A stretch of 64,000 nucleotides of DNA from contig JBGGNE010000275.1 in the NCBI GenBank assembly GCA_041287705.1, positions 1-64,000 of the forward strand. The letters are read 5' to 3'. This DNA is from LW23 sp041287705. GTDB lineage: Bacteria > Verrucomicrobiota > Verrucomicrobiia > Methylacidiphilales > UBA1321. The notes under the pieces are model-generated. The model saw nothing but the letters and a program-made list of their open reading frames with translations. It did no database searches and was not told where the DNA came from. Below, in pieces: positions 61,176 through 64,000 of the stretch; within the stretch, counting starts at the first letter, position 1, and the number at the start of each line of letters is the position of its first letter. Made by a program: the position numbers and the translations under genes.

Positions 61176-62695
61176 GATACGACTCGGTTTTCCCAAAGGT
61201 GGTGATACTTTCCGGAAGCAAGAACGCTGTACGGATCCAACTGTTGCTGTATGGCGCTAAACAAATTGCGCCATGGAGCGGCTGCGGAGGGCAAACTGGC
61301 GGCTTTAGGCTCTATCCCCAATCTGTACGGGGCGAACCCGGCGAAGCAGCAGGCCTCGAGTAGTTCGCTCGCGAAATCCCTGCAGCGGGCGGCTTCATCA
61401 GGCTGGGCACGATCAAACGGGATCGAGATAATCAGCGCAGCCAGGCGGCAGGACATGACATTGAAAGTCATGGGCAGCGTACGCCATCGGTGCGTGGATC
61501 GAACGCGCTCAATAATGCTGAGCAACTCGGTTGGCGCGCCGCCGGCAAGAGGGCAGGTGGGGGTGACGTGGATCAACCCTGCCGTGGAGGCCGTTTCAGG
61601 ATCCGAATCATCCGCAACACGCTTTTGCAGAGCCGCCCAGGCGACGCCTGGCATGGCGATATTGCTGGGGATTCCCTGCGAGAGCTTGCCGAGTTCCGCC
61701 AGGAGATAGGGTGGCATTGCGGTCACAGGATGCTGAGAGGCAGGCTGGGTTTGATCCACAGGGCAGGACAGCAGAGCCGACGTGACTTTGCCCAGCGGTG
61801 AGAGGCGTCTTTCCAGTTCCTGCGCCATTCCCCGTGCTACCGCGGACGGGGCGGCGATGGGGATCATCGCGGACCATGGCGAAAACTGCGGTGTATTGGC
61901 GGGGCCAAGGAATGGTTCCAGGCTGGTGGTGAACCGCGTGTCGTTAAAGACGTGCGGTACGCAGTGAAGCCAGCCTTCCGCCAGGATATCGGAGAGGACT
62001 GTGAAGAACTCTGGAAGGCAGTCTGCATCCCGCATGGCAAGTGAGAGAGAGCTCATTTGCTCAGGACGCCGTTTAAGCGCCAGCGTTGCCCCTGTAACGA
62101 TTCCGAACGAGCTCTGGGTGAAAAGACCAAGCGGATCAGGTCCCAGGCCGCTACGGTGCCTTCCCGCGAGGCGGGAGTCAAACCGTGAGGTCTTCAGAAT
62201 GTCGCCGTTTCCGGTAATCAGTTCCAGCTCCAGAATATCCAGGTCCCGTTGTTGCACGTAACCTATCCCGCGTTCCAGGGCGTTACCCAGCACACTTGCG
62301 GTAGCCCCCGCGCCCGTTACATTAAAGGTGTGAGATCTGCCGGATAGTTCCAGCGCTTTATCCAATTGTCCTTGTGTGACTCCGGGTTCCAGTGTAACCC
62401 GATGTTCGGTGAGATCCAGATTCTGAATGGAATTTAAAAGAGAAAGGTCGAGCAGATAAACGTCATCCTGATCGGGAAGAGCCGATCCGAAGCCCCAGTT
62501 CCTGCCGCAGGATATGGGTTGAAGCTGAATACCTCTGGAACGACACGCCTGCCTGACGATTTCAGCAATTGCTTCTTTATTTGGGGGACAAAGTACCCCG
62601 GAAATACGGCGCTTACTTCCAGTCAGATCTCTCGTTTCGTGCGCACCCCGGACCATCCAGGATTGTGTCCATCTTGAAAAATGGGACAAATGCAT
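61169..62695 (-). CDS. VAO/PCMH-type FAD-linked oxidoreductase
   Basis: Flavoprotein of 508 residues from the vanillyl-alcohol oxidase/p-cresol methylhydroxylase group. The FAD-binding_4 domain spans about 30-225: GIQLQPISCGRNWGFGSALP, LLNSIQNLDLTEHRVTLEPG, and GATASVLGNALERGIGYVQQ. The cap domain follows and the chain ends in QLDPYSVLASGKYHHLWENR, the typical C-terminal contact with FAD. The GRNWGFGSALP stretch is close in pattern to 4-cresol dehydrogenase-type enzymes, so a phenolic or acyl substrate is conceivable. GAGGT lies 6 nt before the ATG. First gene of a minus-strand operon with the ketosynthase-like and unknown genes. Confidence 0.85.
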   Translation of the reverse strand: MHLSHFSRWTQSWMVRGAHETRDLTGSKRRISGVLCPPNKEAIAEIVRQACRSRGIQLQPISCGRNWGFGSALPDQDDVYLLDLSLLNSIQNLDLTEHRVTLEPGVTQGQLDKALELSGRSHTFNVTGAGATASVLGNALERGIGYVQQRDLDILELELITGNGDILKTSRFDSRLAGRHRSGLGPDPLGLFTQSSFGIVTGATLALKRRPEQMSSLSLAMRDADCLPEFFTVLSDILAEGWLHCVPHVFNDTRFTTSLEPFLGPANTPQFSPWSAMIPIAAPSAVARGMAQELERRLSPLGKVTSALLSCPVDQTQPASQHPVTAMPPYLLAELGKLSQGIPSNIAMPGVAWAALQKRVADDSDPETASTAGLIHVTPTCPLAGGAPTELLSIIERVRSTHRWRTLPMTFNVMSCRLAALIISIPFDRAQPDEAARCRDFASELLEACCFAGFAPYRLGIEPKAASLPSAAAPWRNLFSAIQQQLDPYSVLASGKYHHLWENRVVSC

Positions 62696-62745
62696 AGGAT
62701 TACCTCGCGGTGCCTATTTGGATGGAAAACGGATGGCGGTTGAGT

Positions 62746-62768
62746 CCGGCTCCCTCTGGAGGGGCCGG
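62746..62768 (-). other. Leader hairpin upstream of the flavoprotein operon
   Basis: CCGGC and GCCGG with inner CCC/GGG (one bulged T) form a GC-rich stem with a TCTGGA loop, 51 nt before the start at 62695. It may affect leader RNA. The rest of 62696-62947 shows no gene. Confidence 0.3.
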
Positions 62769-62947
62769 CGGTGGTTGTTGCTGCAGGTTTTCTGGGGTCG
62801 GATTCAACACGTGGCGCAGGTCTGTTAACATGGTCTGGTAAATAAAGAAGTTGCCATGTGTTGTCACCGCAGATAGTTACACGCAGGGGTTAGACTTCTA
62901 TCAATCAAAATAGTCGCAAATCATCCAAGTCGGTATACAATGATCTC

Positions 62948-63583
62948 GTGTTTCACCCAACTCATAAGGGCGAGTTTCAGTCGGTTCCACTTGCCGCCTG
63001 GGCTCGTAGACAAGGTGTTGCCTACCAGACGGCCTGGCGATGGGCCACCCGAGGGCAAATGCCCAAAGGGTCGAAAATCCGACGTACCCCAACTGGTATG
63101 ATTTTGGTGCGAGATGATCAGTTTCAGGAAACTGTATCAGATGGATCTGATTCGTGCCACACAGTTATTTACGTACGCGTGAATCCTCGCCAAAAAAATG
63201 AGGAGCTAGAGGAGCAGGAGCGCCTCTGCAGGGACTTTTCCGCCGCCCGAGGATGGATCGTGACGAAAATAATTCGGGAAAAAGTTTCCGGAATTGGGTC
63301 GCGTAAAAAACTTTTGCAACTGATTGCCACCAAACCCAATCGGGTGGTGATTTGTCGCAGCTCTGTACTCTCACGCTTCGATACAGAACTGCTGACTGCA
63401 GCGATGGCCGCTGCCGGCTGCGAACTGGTGGTAATTGATCGCTCGACGGAAGTACAGGGCAGCGGTGGAGCCCTGGAGGATCTGGCCGACGCTATCTCGG
63501 TAACGTGCCACCGCCACTACGGGCAGAAGCGCGGGCGGCTGCTGGTGGAGAGCCTGCAGAAAATTGTGGAGAAGGGGATGTAG
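62948..63583 (+). CDS. IS607 OrfA-like serine recombinase, catalytically dead
   Basis: Homologue of IS607-family TnpA: MerR-like winged helix at about 13-60 (VPLAAWARRQGVAYQTAWRW, then RRTPTGMILV) and a resolvase domain from about 75. In active resolvases the nucleophile Ser is in YARVS; here the matching stretch is YVRVNPRQK, so the Ser is Asn. The DRLxR motif is SSVLSRF, losing the Asp and the first Arg, although the last Arg is kept. The DNA-binding part looks intact, so a domesticated DNA-binding role is plausible, or simple decay of a transposon. Start is GTG 62948. No TnpB gene follows. The gene is on the plus strand, 79 nt from the convergent LuxR-type gene. Confidence 0.75.
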   Translation: MFHPTHKGEFQSVPLAAWARRQGVAYQTAWRWATRGQMPKGSKIRRTPTGMILVRDDQFQETVSDGSDSCHTVIYVRVNPRQKNEELEEQERLCRDFSAARGWIVTKIIREKVSGIGSRKKLLQLIATKPNRVVICRSSVLSRFDTELLTAAMAAAGCELVVIDRSTEVQGSGGALEDLADAISVTCHRHYGQKRGRLLVESLQKIVEKGM

Positions 63584-63661
63584 GACCTTCACCCTGATGT
63601 GAGGCGTGCCTGCGCGGGAAATAACCGACGGCCTGAGGCCGCGCCAGAATCCCTTCCCAGA

Positions 63662-64000
63662 CTAGCTGACGTCCGAAGGCGAGGTTACGCTGTCAGGGGA
63701 CATTCTTGCGAATAGCGCGATAATTTCGCGCCGCGTGGTCAGTCCCAGTTTGGAGTAGATGCTGGAGAACTGATTGCGGACCGTGCTCTTGCTGGTGCCG
63801 AGGCGTTCGCCGATCGATTCATTGCCAAGGCCGCGAGCTGCCAGTTCGACGCATTCGCGTTCGCGCCTGGTCAGCAGGGCAAGATTGTTCCACACCTGCT
63901 CGTTACGTTGTTGCGTGTCACGCTGTACGAGGGTTACGAGGAACATTCCTTTGGAAAGACTGAGAGTCCGCGAGGGCAGAAACTGGATTTCAGCGCTGAG
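63662..64000 (-). CDS. LuxR-type regulator, N-terminus beyond the window edge
   Basis: The last 60 residues form a LuxR helix-turn-helix: LTRRERECVELAARGLGNES, then GTSKSTVRNQFSSIYSKLGL. The frame stays open past ATG 63946 to the right edge (AEIQFLPSRTLSLSKGMFLV), so the true start is probably outside. The part before the helix-turn-helix looks like the end of a PAS- or sensor-type beta strand. Targets unknown; neighbours are the dead recombinase and, beyond it, the ketosynthase-like operon. Confidence 0.75.
   Translation of the reverse strand, partial: LSAEIQFLPSRTLSLSKGMFLVTLVQRDTQQRNEQVWNNLALLTRRERECVELAARGLGNESIGERLGTSKSTVRNQFSSIYSKLGLTTRREIIALFARMSPDSVTSPSDVS

Noticed and set aside
62948..63661. 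Complete IS607-type transposon
   Set aside because: No TnpB gene follows, the recombinase lacks its nucleophile, and no element ends were recognised.
1..64000. CRISPR array, tRNA or rRNA genes
   Set aside because: No regularly spaced repeats or tRNA/rRNA-like sequence were noticed in any intergenic stretch read.

Overview
This window looks like chromosome of a plant-polymer-degrading member of the Verrucomicrobiota. The strongest taxonomic signs are a protein matching the Verru_Chthon cassette protein A family (53865-57458) and a pseudopilin matching cassette protein B (28433-28939), both named after Verrucomicrobium and Chthoniobacter. The content agrees: secreted glycosidases each beside its own AraC, LacI or GntR regulator, a TonB-dependent receptor, a tannase-like esterase, and few strong Shine-Dalgarno sequences. 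Genus cannot be fixed from the sequence alone. I see no rRNA, tRNA, CRISPR array, intact insertion sequence or prophage.

Layout. 1-9 kb (mostly minus): an edge-truncated dihydroxyacetone kinase; a YtcJ-type amidohydrolase, a membrane ABM-domain protein and a YcaC-type hydrolase in close order; a NarL-type response regulator and cytosolic PAS-PAS-GAF kinase with a small exported protein coupled to the kinase; and a PhyH dioxygenase. 9-19.5 kb: an AraC regulator (divergent from phyH) with a clan GH-A glycosidase, a PaiB-like protein, a 1429-residue exported multidomain protein, and a GntR regulator with a candidate operator. 19.5-24 kb: the DUF2157-DUF4401-GDYXXLXY membrane operon, a small beta-helix-like remnant, and a secreted polysaccharide deacetylase. 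24-31.9 kb: an FAD/NAD(P)-binding protein, a GH42/GH50-like enzyme, the lone pseudopilin B, an FAD-dependent oxidoreductase and a small secreted protein. 32-38.3 kb: a glycosyltransferase-like protein divergent from an amine-oxidase/UDP-galactopyranose-mutase-like flavoprotein, then a GHL6-like glycosidase with its AraC regulator. 38.4-42.1 kb: a three-gene set with a DUF4239 membrane protein, a dynamin-like GTPase and a DUF697-like membrane protein. 42-48.7 kb: oligopeptidase B, a GH2 beta-glucuronidase, a LacI regulator and a GntP permease. 49-57.5 kb: tannase-like esterase, TonB-dependent receptor, then Verru_Chthon protein A overlapping a secreted partner. 58-62.7 kb: an EF-hand protein and a set of an unknown protein, a ketosynthase-like protein with altered active site, and a VAO-type flavoprotein. 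63-64 kb: a catalytically dead IS607-type recombinase and an edge-truncated LuxR regulator.

How it fits together. Much of the window reads as polymer-sensing and polymer-cutting modules: regulator plus hydrolase (9.2-13 kb, 13.8-19.4 kb, 35.2-38.3 kb, 44.3-48.7 kb), with the permease probably importing released sugar acids. Three parts do not fit this theme and are the best places to look for something new: the dynamin-like membrane cassette, the ketosynthase-like/flavoprotein/unknown set, and the orphan Verru_Chthon genes. All assignments rest on reading motifs by eye; no database search was run.
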